The notes below the pieces were generated by a model. It ran no database searches and had not been told where the DNA came from. It worked only from the letters and a program-made list of their open reading frames with translations. The translations under genes were made by a program, and so were the position numbers. From Olsenella profusa DSM 13989 (GTDB lineage Bacteria > Actinomycetota > Coriobacteriia > Coriobacteriales > Atopobiaceae), in assembly GCF_030811115.1 (NCBI RefSeq), contig NZ_JAUSQK010000001.1, forward strand, positions 1,178,001-1,242,000: a stretch of 64,000 bases of DNA, in the 5' to 3' direction. Below, in pieces: positions 1 through 7,800 of this stretch (positions within the stretch are counted from its first letter, which is position 1; each line of letters opens with the position of its first letter).

Positions 1-516
1 AGGCCATGGGACGAGAGGGACGCGGAGGATCTGTACTAGTACGCGAGCCATCCCGACGTGGGCCCCATCGCAGGCTGGCCCGTCCACACGAGCGTGGAGG
101 ACAGCTGGGAGGTCATACGTAACGTGCTCTCCGTGCCGGAGAGCTACGCCGTGGTCCTCAAGGAGGCGGGACGCCCGGTCGGCAGCATCGGGCTCATGGT
201 CGGTGGGGCGAGCAACATCGGCATCCCGGACACCGAGGGAGAGATTGGCTACTGGATCGGCGTCCCGCACTGGGGGCAGGGGCTCATCCCTGAGGCCACG
301 CGCGAGATCATGCGCCACGGCTTCGAGGATCTTGGGCTCGAGAGGATGTGGTGCGGATACTTCGACGGCAACGATAAGTCGAGACGCGTGCAGGAGAAGT
401 GCGGCTTCCGCTACCACCACACGGCGGAGAACGTCCCCTGCCAGATTGACGGTCTCCGCAGGACAGAGTACGTCACCTGCATCACGAGGGACGAATGGAG
501 TGCCTCCCGGTCGTAG
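1..516 (+). pseudogene. GNAT family N-acetyltransferase, amber-interrupted and cut by the window edge
   Basis: The frame that encodes a GNAT acetyltransferase (RimJ/RimL-like, acetyl-CoA dependent) is open from base 1, reads RPWDERDAEDLY, meets TAG at 37-39, and continues YASHPDVGPIAGWP to the stop at 514-516. The sequence on both sides of the TAG is typical GNAT N-terminus, so the amber falls inside the domain and not at a natural boundary. The acetyl-CoA loop region (IGYWIGVPHWGQGL) and the C-terminal half are intact. A GTG at 58 could restart translation but would drop the first strand and helix. The substrate is unknown. Seen: the stop codon. Inferred: loss of function. Confidence 0.75.
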
Positions 517-633
517 GTGCGCAGTACGTAAGCTGACCTCCGGCGAGGTCGAGAGATACCTGTCGGAGCGCTCGTTTCCGGTGGGCGCGTACGGCGCCCT
601 ACATCTGATGTGCTTGATAGTAGCGTTCACCTG

Positions 634-935
634 ATGTCCCACCCGCTTGAAACCGTACTCGCAGAGAAGCTCGAGACCGTCGTCTCCCGTGGCGTGACCA
701 CCACACGTCCGCGCGACTTCTACGACGTACACTTCTATGGCGGACCAAGGGCGACACCTGCGGCGTGCCGACATTGCGTGAGGCGCTAAAGGCTGCATGC
801 ACTAAGCGAGGCCGCGCAGAGAGGATGGAACGTTGGCGGGCGGTTCTCGATGAGGTCGCGGCCGCCCAGACGATGCTTGCGCTCTGGGGCAAACATGTGA
901 AGAAGAACCCTTACGCATTCGGCATAGAGCTGGCA
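634..935 (+). pseudogene. AbiEii/AbiGii-type nucleotidyltransferase toxin fragment, frameshifted
   Basis: The segment reads PLETVLAEKLETVVSRG then TRPRDFYDVH in one frame, and from about 738 continues as WRTKGDTCGVPTLREALKA and FGIELARCC in another frame. Rejoined, this is the middle to C-terminal part of an AbiEii-family toxin, the nucleotidyltransferase half of the type IV AbiE abortive-infection systems. One missing base near 735 explains the shift. There is no N-terminal catalytic domain and no AbiEi antitoxin beside it. The C-terminal end runs into a 55-bp segment that recurs near 17.8 kb. It is a dead remnant; the family call rests on the AEKLE and RDFYD patterns. Confidence 0.6.
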
Positions 936-986
936 CGCTGCTGCGTGAGTGTTTGCCCGCATAGGCAGTGGCATTATTCGGCTTGA
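932..986. repeat. 55-bp segment repeated in inverted orientation at 17764-17819
   Basis: The two segments differ at about three positions over 55 bp (core GCATAGGCAGTGGCATTATT). At this copy it replaces the expected end of the AbiEii remnant. At the other copy it lies against an IS30-like transposase remnant and overlaps a 22-codon open frame ending REYLPA. It may be an IS terminus or a recombination scar. Confidence 0.6.
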
Positions 987-1554
987 GCAACGCCGATATC
1001 CTGTCTGGGCGGGGGCGATCCGGTCCATGATGGCGTCGGCGCGAACGCCGCTGCCCGGTCTTGCGTGCCAGCCCTCCTACTGGAGCTGCGTGCGGGAGAT
1101 CGTCGACCCCCCTGGACCGTCGCTCCATGATCTCCGGGATGAACGCGCGGAAGCCCTCGTCTGGCTCCTCGAGGGGCCGCTCGTCCATCACGGGAAGCCG
1201 GAGGTTCGCCAGCCTGCGGTCGGTGCCGCCCTTCGCCAACGCCGCGCGGCGCGCTTCTCCGAGGTCGGGGACGCGCGCGTGGTGAGCCCTCATCCCACTT
1301 CGGCGGCCCTCCCCGGCGGGCGTGCCCCGCCGGCCGCCATCCGCACCCTCCCCTCGCAGGTCATGCCCATGCGCACCGCATCGTCCCGGGACCCGAGAGC
1401 CGCGAGGGAGTCCACCGCGCCCATGTCGCGAAGCTCTCCCCTCGCCCCTGCGCTGACGTTCGTCCGCGGCCCTCCGCAGCAGTCGGCGCCGCGGACGCAG
1501 CCGGTCGTGGCGCCGCCCACCGCTCCCGCCTTACCCTGGTCGGTCTCGGGCATC
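987..1554. other. 568-bp stretch without a recognisable gene
   Basis: GC-rich DNA between two AbiEii remnants. Several frames are open by chance because of base composition. A minus-strand frame from 1293 downwards overlaps another frame by ATGA and contains a protein-like stretch (EGFRAFIPEIMERRSRG) faintly reminiscent of IS256-type transposases, but it is too degenerate to call. Confidence 0.4.
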
Positions 1555-2076
1555 GGTGGGTTGGGTGTTCCGCTCTTCGCTGATGCTGACCTTACCGGAG
1601 GCAAGGTCAAGGCCTTCTTCGACCGTGTGAAGGTGTGGGACCTCTACGACGTTGCGAATCTCAAGCGCGTGCTCGACGGAAGAGGCGCTGCCGAGTGCGC
1701 CGTCGCCCACAAGGCGATTCTCTTCTATGCGTCGCTTTCGGCGGCGTTCCTGCATGGGTTCGAGGATCGCCTCGGACGCTTTGTCGACAGGGGACGCGAG
1801 CTCGAGGAGCAGCTCCTGCCCATGCTCAGGAGGGACGAGAAAGTGCCTACCCTCGATGGGCTGATCGGCACCGCGTACGAGTTCGTTTCCGCCTACGTCT
1901 TGCCGCGGACGGATGCCGAGGAAGAGTATCTCGGGCGGCTCTCGTAGGGAGCGTTCGATCCAAGCCTGCTCCTCGAAGACGAGGCGATGGCGCGTGCGGC
2001 GATCGCCAGTCCGGAAGCCCAGTGGAAGCTGCAGAACATCAGGAAGCTGCGAAGGCATGGCCATGGAGATGCCTAG
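1555..2076 (+). pseudogene. Second AbiEii-type toxin fragment with in-frame TAG
   Basis: From about 1555 one frame encodes LTGGKVKAFFDRVKV, RDEKVPTLDGLIGTAYEF and related AbiEii/COG2253 C-terminal sequence. It meets TAG at 1945-1947 (GRLS-stop), then continues in the same frame with GAFDPSLLLEDEAMARA and SPEAQWKLQNIRK to a second TAG at 2074-2076. The SPEAQWK-type ending is the usual end of these toxins, so the first TAG is an internal nonsense codon. The N-terminal nucleotidyltransferase core is missing. It is not the continuation of the fragment at 634-935, because both carry the same type of KVKA/RDFYD-like central region. Confidence 0.6.
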
Positions 2077-2121
2077 CTGCATGTAGTCACTCCTCGCGCA
2101 CGTGGCCATGCCTTCGCAGCT
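2045..2121. repeat. 19-bp perfect inverted repeat, 39-bp spacer
   Basis: AGCTGCGAAGGCATGGCCA at 2045-2063 is matched by its exact reverse complement at 2103-2121. The left arm lies in the last codons of the AbiEii remnant, so the right arm looks like an inverted duplicate of that gene end. No T-run follows, so an intrinsic terminator is unlikely. Confidence 0.8.
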
Positions 2122-2306
2122 CAGTGCCGCCACTCTTCACTCGGAGCCGTCACTCTCGGGTCAGGGGACGTCCCGTCCCGCCGGCACTGCTTTCGCTCAT
2201 GTAGTCAGTTGCGTGCAATTGAAATACGTTTCCGTAGGTCAAATTTAAGAGTGGTTGGGATGCTTTTTCGCCCTAACTCTGTCCCGCCACAGAGCCCAAG
2301 AGGAGC

Positions 2307-2620
2307 CTAGCGTTCTCCGAAGAGCTCCTTCATATAGAGTCGCTCTTGGCATAATGGACTCTGACTATCAGCGCACGTCCTTGTTTGCAGGAGAAGAGCA
2401 CCATCCAGTTGCCACTGACCATGTAGCGGTATCCCGTGTCTAGACCGTTGACGGAGCGAAGCATCATGCCGGAACCGGGAACGCCGGTGAACAGCTGCGC
2501 CTTCTCTATGACGGATTCCACCAGGCGTCTTGCGGCGGTTGGGCTGGAAAGCTCGAACTCGGTATGATCCGCGGCTGAAGCGAGGCCTTCCACGGTAGCG
2601 GGCAACCGGACGAAGTCCAC
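2307..2620 (-). pseudogene. RelE/YoeB-like toxin with frameshifted C-terminus
   Basis: A GTG at 2620, directly after the antitoxin stop, opens a 96-residue RelE/ParE-superfamily protein (RLVESVIEKAQLF, GYRYMVSGNWMVLF, RVHYAKSD). It ends prematurely as YAKSDSI-stop at 2330. Removing two bases of the GACTCTATATG tract gives YAKSDYMKELFGER and a stop at 2307, which is the normal ending of this toxin type (a Tyr-Met/Leu-x-x-Leu-Phe-Gly tail). A 2-bp insertion has therefore removed the conserved C-terminal residues, where the RelE fold normally supplies part of its RNase site. Attack on ribosome-bound mRNA is family knowledge; inactivity here is inferred. Confidence 0.65.
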
Positions 2621-2884
2621 CTAGCCAGCCTGAGGGAATCGCTTGTCGAACGCCGCGCGAACCTGATCGGTAGTGAGGGTTTCGCGCTCCTCCACAGAAT
2701 GCACGTCATAGCCAAACTGGGCTATCAGGGTTCGCTCTGCCTCGTAACGCTCGTAGTCCGACACGTCCTGGATGACGAATCTCCCGCGCCCGTTCTTCGT
2801 CAGGAACACAGGAGAGCCCGGTGCCACCTCGTCGAGCACCGCGCTGTAAGGCCTCAGATCAGAAATGGGCTTGATGTTCGGCAT
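2621..2884 (-). CDS. Type II antitoxin, Phd/YefM-like
   Basis: This 87-residue protein begins MPNIKPISDLRPYSAVLDE and contains GSPVFLTKNGRGRFVIQD, the pattern of Phd/YefM antitoxins: an N-terminal DNA-binding dimer and a C-terminal toxin-binding tail (VRAAFDKRFPQAG). The ATG at 2884 is preceded by AGGAGG seven bases upstream. Its TAG stop at 2621-2623 abuts the GTG of the toxin frame, so the two are translated as a pair. It probably represses its own promoter. Because the partner toxin has lost its C-terminus, the antitoxin may persist as an orphan repressor. Confidence 0.75.
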   Translation of the reverse strand: MPNIKPISDLRPYSAVLDEVAPGSPVFLTKNGRGRFVIQDVSDYERYEAERTLIAQFGYDVHSVEERETLTTDQVRAAFDKRFPQAG

Positions 2885-3764
2885 CACAAGCCTCCTAAGC
2901 TGCACATTCACACGTTAATATCACAGTGTCGCTCCGTTCGCCGCAATGCGAAAACGAAGACGCCCCGTTGCCCTTGGGCCCCGAGCTCGCCCCAGCATTC
3001 AGGGCTGAGAGGGGAATCCACGACGCTCGGGCACACGCTGGCGAGACATGCAGCCAGGCAGCCCGTGTTGAAATCCGGCGGTACTATGACTGCGTCGGAC
3101 GGCATGGACTCGACCTCTTCGGCACTTGCGGCCGTGTAACTGCTCTGCCCGCCCGAGCCGAATTCGCCGTACGCAACCCCGCCGCCCCGCGGAGCACCCG
3201 CCTTGCTCGAATGTGCTTCAGCCTTTGTGACCCTTGAGATCCCTGCGTCCGCAGCGTCCTTGCCGGGGGTCCCTTCTCGCGACGTCGGATTCCGGCTTCA
3301 GGGCGTCGGATTACGAAGCCATCGCAAAGCTCCTTTCGCCCTACTTGTTCCCACTGTGGCGAGGCGACTCGTCAGAGAGCAGACGCCTCGTTCGGCCGTC
3401 ATTCCCCGCGGGCCCCGCCGCGTGCCACGATCCAGCGTTGCCGCAAGGCGGGCGTTTAATCCTTACTGATCTGCGCTCATTCTCCGCCATTGCGTGTCAA
3501 GGCGGAACTCAGTCCTGAGTTCCAGGCGAGTTCCGGTTTTGGGACGATTTCGCGGACGTGAAAATAAGCAAAGCCGCTGTTCAGGCGGCTCGTGGGGTTC
3601 GCGCTTCCCTGTTTTGTGTCTATTGAGTGGGAGTAATTTTCGGCTCGCAACACTCTTTCACGGTCTACCTCTAAATACAACGTTTTCGCAGGTCAGAAGT
3701 GTTGTATTGAGAATTTCGGCGCACCACTTCATCCCACAAAACAACGCTCCTTTGAGGATATTTC
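2885..3764. other. 880-bp stretch without a recognisable gene
   Basis: No reading frame here gives a recognisable domain. Visible are a perfect palindrome at 3504-3523 (arms GGAACTCAG/CTGAGTTCC), a short hairpin GCCGC/GCGGC near 3574-3592, and an 8-bp inverted pair AATACAAC/GTTGTATT near 3675-3710 in the AT-richer right part. This right part probably carries the promoter of the small gene at 3839. Confidence 0.45.
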
Positions 3765-3800
3765 TTCCATGAATTCTTCCATGGAAAATTCCGTGGGAGC
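3765..3800 (+). promoter_or_regulatory. Three 12-bp-spaced iterated repeats (TTCCATG)
   Basis: TTCCATG at 3765, TTCCATG at 3777 and TTCCGTG at 3789 recur with exactly 12-bp periodicity, 39 bp before the ATG at 3839. This phasing (slightly more than one helical turn) suggests a cooperative operator or iteron-like protein-binding site. The regulator is unknown. Confidence 0.45.
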
Positions 3801-3838
3801 GCTGAGATTCGTACAAGTATTTATGAAGGGGACCTGCA

Positions 3839-4150
3839 ATGATCAACGAAGCGAAGATGACCGAACTCACCCAAGCCGAGGACATGGCCTACTTCCGAGC
3901 GGATCTCTGCCTGTACTCGCCGGAGAGCTACAGCCTGGAGGAGAAGAAGGAGATCTGCAACGACATGATGGCCACGAGCAAGGCGGTGCTCGACGCCATG
4001 CGCGAAGACTTCGAGCAACTGCCCCCGGACGCCCGTGCCAAGCTCCTGGACATGCTCTGCGCCTCCGGCGTCGAGTCGCCCCAGTGGTGGTGGGACGTGC
4101 TCGTGGGCGATGGGGACCCGCTCTACCGCGAGCTCGAACCGCTCAGCTAG
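3839..4150 (+). CDS. Hypothetical protein, 103 aa, at the prophage edge
   Basis: The frame MINEAKMTELTQAEDMAYF starts at ATG 3839 after a GAAGGGGA ribosome site; a second Met at 3857 is possible. The product is acidic and helical (LEEKKEICNDMMATSKAVLDAM) and ends VGDGDPLYRELEPLS. I recognise no family. It lies downstream of the 12-bp iterated repeats and runs towards the phage lysis genes, sharing the hairpin at 4171-4210 as a convergent terminator. It could be a phage-edge regulator or a moron gene. Coding is likely because of the clean start, codon use and terminator. Confidence 0.6.
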   Translation: MINEAKMTELTQAEDMAYFRADLCLYSPESYSLEEKKEICNDMMATSKAVLDAMREDFEQLPPDARAKLLDMLCASGVESPQWWWDVLVGDGDPLYRELEPLS

Positions 4151-4170
4151 CCCGAGAACCCACACAGCAA

Positions 4171-4210
4171 GGCGGAAGGCCGTCTATCAAGCGATAGGCG
4201 GCCTTCCGCC
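4171..4210. terminator. Convergent hairpin, 12-bp arms
   Basis: GGCGGAAGGCCG pairs with CGGCCTTCCGCC, with a further inner CTATC/GATAG pairing. It sits between the stop of the gene at 3839-4150 and the stop of the minus-strand gene at 4211-4372, so it can serve both. There is no U-tract on either side. Confidence 0.65.
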
Positions 4211-4372
4211 CTATTCGCCATCGCTCCCGTAGAGCCCTCGGACGTTGTCGTATGCCCGAAGCAGGAGCACCAGCGGCAGCAGGAACACAAGCAGCGGCAG
4301 GCAAAGCAGGATCCCCAGAAGCGCGTCGATCTGCTCAAGCAGCCACCGCGCACGCCTCAGCCACTTCCTCAT
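4211..4372 (-). CDS. Small membrane protein (53 aa) coupled to the phage lysin
   Basis: The lysin stop overlaps an ATG (sequence TCATGAGG), opening MRKWLRRARWLLEQIDALLG followed by a strongly hydrophobic stretch (ILLCLPLLVFLLPLVLLL) and a charged tail RAYDNVRGLYGSDGE. This is an Arg/Trp-rich amphipathic N-terminus plus one membrane-spanning helix of about 18 residues. The position, last gene of the lysis module and translationally coupled to the endolysin, suggests a lysis accessory protein such as a second holin, antiholin or spanin-like factor; that role is inference. The TAG stop lies against the shared terminator hairpin. Confidence 0.6.
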   Translation of the reverse strand: MRKWLRRARWLLEQIDALLGILLCLPLLVFLLPLVLLLRAYDNVRGLYGSDGE

Positions 4373-6024
4373 GACAACAGCACCTCGTTCACGCGCCGCT
4401 GCACAACTGAGTAGTACGAACCAAGGCGGCGCTTCCTCTCATCGCCGTTGCCGTAGTCGCCACGGATCACCGCCCGCGCCATGGCGTCGACGTCCATGGA
4501 GGTCGAGCTCGTGCCAGAAGTCCCCAGGATCTCGTTCACGCGATCCTGCACGGCCGAGTACTTGGACCCCAGGCACCGTTTGCGCTCGTCGCCGTTCCCG
4601 AACTCGCCGGCGATGACGCGCCGAGCGAGCGCGTCCACGTCGTAGGAGCCAGAGGACGAGCCGCCAGACAGGATCCGGTTGACCTCCGCCTGGACCACGT
4701 CGTAGCGGGAGCCAAGCGCCGCCACGCGAGCATCGCCATTTCCGAACTCTCCGGCGATGACCCTCGCCGCAAGCTCCGACACGTCGCCGGAGGGCGCACC
4801 AAAGCTGCATACGACCGAGGCCCCGCCCACGTCGGCCTTGCCGTTGTAGTGGAGCACGCCGTCCCAGTGCCCGCTGTAGTAGTCGTGGATCCAGCTCTCG
4901 CGCCCGGTCTGGTCGCCGGGCTCGCCGTCGATGCCGCCGGTCTCCGAGATCGAGAATTCACCAAGCAAGTCGACCGTGCCGTCGTTGCGGATGCACATGG
5001 CCGTGTGAGTGGACTCATCCAGGTAGATGTCGCCGCGCTTGGCGTCGAGCGACATCGACTTCCAGGAGAAGAGGCCCGAGCCCACGAACATCTCGCGCAT
5101 GCCGCCGATCCAGTTGTAGCGCGTGATGAGCCCGTCGTATGCCGTGCCGGCCAGCGCCAGCTCCCACGCCTCACACACGGCAGAGGAGCAGTCGCGGTCG
5201 CCCTTGGTGACCTTGACGACGCCCGCATCGGTGCTCACGTTGCAGTGCCCCGAGGTACCGTGCCGTCCGGGCTGCGAGTACCCATGCTCGGCACAGTTGC
5301 AGAGGTGCTCCATGATCTGAGCCGCCACGTTCGCCCTGCTGATAGCCACTTCCTTCACCTCCCCGGTGCCAGCGGAGGCGCCGGCTACCGCGCAGAGCCT
5401 CCGCCAGTCGTCCCTGGTGCCGTAGAAGAGGTCGAGGTCCAGGTGCCCGCCGTAGCCGGGTATGCGCCCGGTGCCCGTGTACTGGAAGACCAGCGGAGAA
5501 GACCACGCCCCGAAGTCCCAGCCGTCGGTCCACGGCTCGGAGAGGAAGCCGGTCTCTTCGTAGTTGGGGTACTGCGCCACCCACAGCGGGTACGCCTTGG
5601 CCACGGCCGCCCAGTCGTACGCGAGGCACACGCTCTTGCTCGTGTAGATGCCGGGCGTCACGCCGGTCTTGTCTCTAACGCGGTCGAGCCACTTCTTCGC
5701 CCAGGCCACGCCAAGGTTCAGCGCGTCCGCCTCCCAGTCCAGGAACGGGATCGCCTTGCCGACGTAGGGCCTGAACGCGTTGATGAAGTGGTCCGCCTCC
5801 GCCTCTGCCGAGCCTTCGTGGCCCCGGTCGCGCGCGTAGTGGTAGCAGCCGAGCAGCTTGCCGCAGGAGAGCGTGTCGTCGGCGTGCCGGCGGAAGCACT
5901 CGTTGGCGTAGCCGGCGCCGCCGGTCGCCTTCACGATGACGAAGTCGCAGGTGTCCATGGCCGATACGACCAGGTCCTCCTGCCAGCCGGAGATGTCGAT
6001 GCCGTTAAGCCCCACGGACCTCAC
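4369..6024 (-). CDS. Phage endolysin: GH25 muramidase + NlpC/P60-like peptidase + three Cpl-7 repeats
   Basis: This is a 551-residue modular cell-wall hydrolase. Residues 1-205 form a GH25 (Lyz-like) muramidase with GIDISGWQ (Asp10) and FLDWEAD (Asp96, Glu98). Residues about 225-410 look like an NlpC/P60 or CHAP-type cysteine peptidase (GDRDCSSAV with Cys279; GDIYLDESTHTAMC with His340). The C-terminus has three 38-residue Cpl-7 (CW_7) wall-binding repeats at about 414-452, 462-500 and 510-548, each with EFGNGD or DYGNGD. The start is the GTG at 6024, overlapping the holin stop at 6005; a GTG nine bases further in is an alternative. It would cleave glycan and peptide cross-links at the end of the lytic cycle. 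All key motifs appear intact although the prophage is defective. Confidence 0.9.
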   Translation of the reverse strand: MRSVGLNGIDISGWQEDLVVSAMDTCDFVIVKATGGAGYANECFRRHADDTLSCGKLLGCYHYARDRGHEGSAEAEADHFINAFRPYVGKAIPFLDWEADALNLGVAWAKKWLDRVRDKTGVTPGIYTSKSVCLAYDWAAVAKAYPLWVAQYPNYEETGFLSEPWTDGWDFGAWSSPLVFQYTGTGRIPGYGGHLDLDLFYGTRDDWRRLCAVAGASAGTGEVKEVAISRANVAAQIMEHLCNCAEHGYSQPGRHGTSGHCNVSTDAGVVKVTKGDRDCSSAVCEAWELALAGTAYDGLITRYNWIGGMREMFVGSGLFSWKSMSLDAKRGDIYLDESTHTAMCIRNDGTVDLLGEFSISETGGIDGEPGDQTGRESWIHDYYSGHWDGVLHYNGKADVGGASVVCSFGAPSGDVSELAARVIAGEFGNGDARVAALGSRYDVVQAEVNRILSGGSSSGSYDVDALARRVIAGEFGNGDERKRCLGSKYSAVQDRVNEILGTSGTSSTSMDVDAMARAVIRGDYGNGDERKRRLGSYYSVVQRRVNEVLLS

Positions 6025-6247
6025 CCCTCGGGATCTCCTGCTTGTCGCCGTCGCCTCCGCCGAGCGCGGCCATGATGGGGCTCAGCACCGCCATCACCAG
6101 CGCCACAACTAAAGCGCGCACGCTCGGGTCCATCACGCACCAGCCCATGATCAGGTCCAAGTTCGCGATCACCACGCCCAACACGCCCTGCACGATCGTG
6201 CGCAGGAGCCTCCACTGCCAGTCGTTGCTTGCCAGGAACTCGCTCAT
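6005..6247 (-). CDS. Phage holin
   Basis: This 80-residue protein (MSEFLASNDWQWRLLRTIV...) has two hydrophobic segments, GVLGVVIANLDLIMGW and ALVVALVMAVLSPIMAAL, and a charged C-terminus, the plan of class II-type phage holins. The ATG at 6247 is one base after the stop of the upstream XhlA-like gene, with GGGGAAGG as ribosome site. The 3' end overlaps the endolysin start. It would form the membrane lesion that releases the endolysin. Confidence 0.8.
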   Translation of the reverse strand: MSEFLASNDWQWRLLRTIVQGVLGVVIANLDLIMGWCVMDPSVRALVVALVMAVLSPIMAALGGGDGDKQEIPRGEVRGA

Positions 6248-6248
6248 C

Positions 6249-6467
6249 TCATGCCACCTTCCCCTTGATCTCATCGATGTCGTGCTTCGCCACGGCCATG
6301 TCCTGCTCGAGCTGATAGGTGCGCTCCAGGACCTGGTTGTGCTTCTCGACCTTTGCCGTGAGGGCGTCCAGCTTGACCTCCATGACGGCCCTGCTCTTCG
6401 AGTTGGAGAGGATCACCCCGACGAGGGTCACCACCCCCGTGATGCAAGCGACGATGATTGACTCCAT
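6249..6467 (-). CDS. XhlA-like membrane/coiled-coil lysis protein
   Basis: This 72-residue protein has an N-terminal membrane anchor (MESIIVACITGVVTLVGVIL) and a C-terminal heptad-like coiled coil (VEKHNQVLERTYQLEQDMA). The same plan is seen in XhlA/hemolysin-type and other small holin-partner proteins of Gram-positive phages. The ATG at 6467 follows GGGAGG. It is the first gene of the lysis run (this gene, holin, endolysin, small membrane protein), all overlapping or 1 bp apart. The exact family is not certain. Confidence 0.7.
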   Translation of the reverse strand: MESIIVACITGVVTLVGVILSNSKSRAVMEVKLDALTAKVEKHNQVLERTYQLEQDMAVAKHDIDEIKGKVA

Positions 6468-6597
6468 AAAGAACTGCCTCCCAAGGTCTCGTTGTCCGTC
6501 CTCGGGAGGCAGTGTCTTATGGCGTCACAAACCCATCCATTCGATGGCATATGCCTGATGTGCGCGTATGCGGCCAAGAGAGCCAGCAATTGGGTCG

Positions 6598-6615
6598 TAT
6601 AATTCCGCGTGGAGG
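6598..6615 (+). promoter_or_regulatory. Likely -10 element and ribosome site of the EcsC-family gene
   Basis: A perfect TATAAT at 6598-6603 is followed by GGAGG at 6611-6615 and the ATG at 6623. No good -35 is visible at the usual spacing, so a weak or activator-dependent promoter with a very short leader is suggested. Confidence 0.5.
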
Positions 6616-6622
6616 TATTCAT

Positions 6623-7777
6623 ATGAACGAGCAAACACAAGAGAAGCGACAGCCCGTCATGCCTAAGCCAATACTCGACGAGCGCGAGTGCGAAGAGCTT
6701 GATGCGCTGATCGAGCGATATGAGAAGCTGACCAGCCCAGGGCCAATAAGGCGGGCGGCGAAGAAGGCCGGTGCCATAGTTCCGGCAAGCGTTAAGGATG
6801 CGGTTGCGAATATCGGCAACAATATCTCGGAACAGGAGATCTACGAGCAGGCGCTCAAGCTCATAGGCAGCGGCTTCAAGGTGCTTGAAGAACAGGCGGC
6901 CCGTGTCACGGTGAACGAGGCGAGCATAATCAAGAACGTCAACGCAGTCTCAAAAGCCGCGGACATCGAGAGCATCGAGGAGGTCTGCAGAATCCGCGCC
7001 TATGACGTCTCGAAGGCTGCCAACAAGAAGAACACCCAGCATATCCTCGCAGCGCTCGCAGAGGGAGGCGGCACCGGCGTCGCGGGCTTTGCAGGCATAC
7101 CCTTCAATCTCGTCTTGAGCACGTTCATCTACTATCGGGCCGTCCAGTCGATTGCCATGTCATATGGATACGACGTCAAGAACGACCCGGCAGAACTTGT
7201 CATAGCCTCCGAAGTGTTCGCGAATGCGCTCAGCCCTGCGAGCAAGGGTGGGAATGGCGTATCCAATAACGTCGCCAAGTTCATGGCGATCAGCGCCGCA
7301 GAAGGCGTAAAGCAGACAGCGAAGAAGACGTGGACCGCGATGATCGAGCGTGGCGGTCCGGCCCTCATCCTCGCTCAGATGCGCGCGCTTGCGAACGCTG
7401 CGGCGAGAAAGGCGCTTGAGAACGCGGGTAAGAAGGGCTTGGAGAACAGCGTATTCAGGGAGATCTTCGAGCAGATTGGTAGGAGACTAACGCTCAAGGC
7501 AATCCAGCGTGCCGTCCCAGTTGTTTCTGCTGGCATAGGCGCTCTTATCGATACCGTTCAGATGAACACCGTGCTCCAGTATGCTGACATCTTCTACCAC
7601 AAGCGCTTCCTCATCGAGAAGAAAGATCGCGTGCACCGCCTCTTTGGCATCGTGTCCGACCCTCAAGCTGAGTTGGAGATCGAAGTGCTCGAAGAAGAGC
7701 CCATCGATGTCGAGGCCGTAGATGCGACGGAGGACTCGGCAGAAGTGGACAAGCCTGATGGTGAGGCGGCTGAATAG
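6623..7777 (+). CDS. EcsC family protein inserted antisense within the prophage
   Basis: This 384-residue protein has the EcsC-family core (GGGTGVAGFAGIPFNLVLS, then FIYYRAVQSIAMSYGYDV) of membrane-interacting helical proteins related to B. subtilis EcsC. An N-terminal coiled region (ERECEELDALIERYEKL) and a very acidic C-terminal tail (EVLEEEPIDVEAVDATEDSAE) flank it. The start at 6623 has GGAGGTATTCAT upstream. It is the only plus-strand gene between phage lysis and tail genes and has its own -10 element, so it looks like a lysogenically expressed moron gene. EcsC-family function is unclear; roles in membrane or secretion processes and in defence have been proposed. Any role in superinfection exclusion here is inference. 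Confidence 0.8.
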   Translation: MNEQTQEKRQPVMPKPILDERECEELDALIERYEKLTSPGPIRRAAKKAGAIVPASVKDAVANIGNNISEQEIYEQALKLIGSGFKVLEEQAARVTVNEASIIKNVNAVSKAADIESIEEVCRIRAYDVSKAANKKNTQHILAALAEGGGTGVAGFAGIPFNLVLSTFIYYRAVQSIAMSYGYDVKNDPAELVIASEVFANALSPASKGGNGVSNNVAKFMAISAAEGVKQTAKKTWTAMIERGGPALILAQMRALANAAARKALENAGKKGLENSVFREIFEQIGRRLTLKAIQRAVPVVSAGIGALIDTVQMNTVLQYADIFYHKRFLIEKKDRVHRLFGIVSDPQAELEIEVLEEEPIDVEAVDATEDSAEVDKPDGEAAE

Positions 7778-7800
7778 CTCGCCTCACCCTTGAATAGGAA

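Noticed and set aside
949-1554. Long plus-strand frame leading into the second AbiEii remnant
   Set aside because: Before about 1555 it is Pro/Arg/Ala-rich with no domain; its length comes from GC bias.
802-1610. Minus-strand frames overlapping by ATGA near 1290 with a faintly IS256-like stretch
   Set aside because: No catalytic motif, no start signal and no terminal repeats; the resemblance is too weak in such GC-rich DNA.
2045-2121. Intrinsic terminator for the AbiEii remnant
   Set aside because: The 39-base spacer is too long and no T-run follows either arm.
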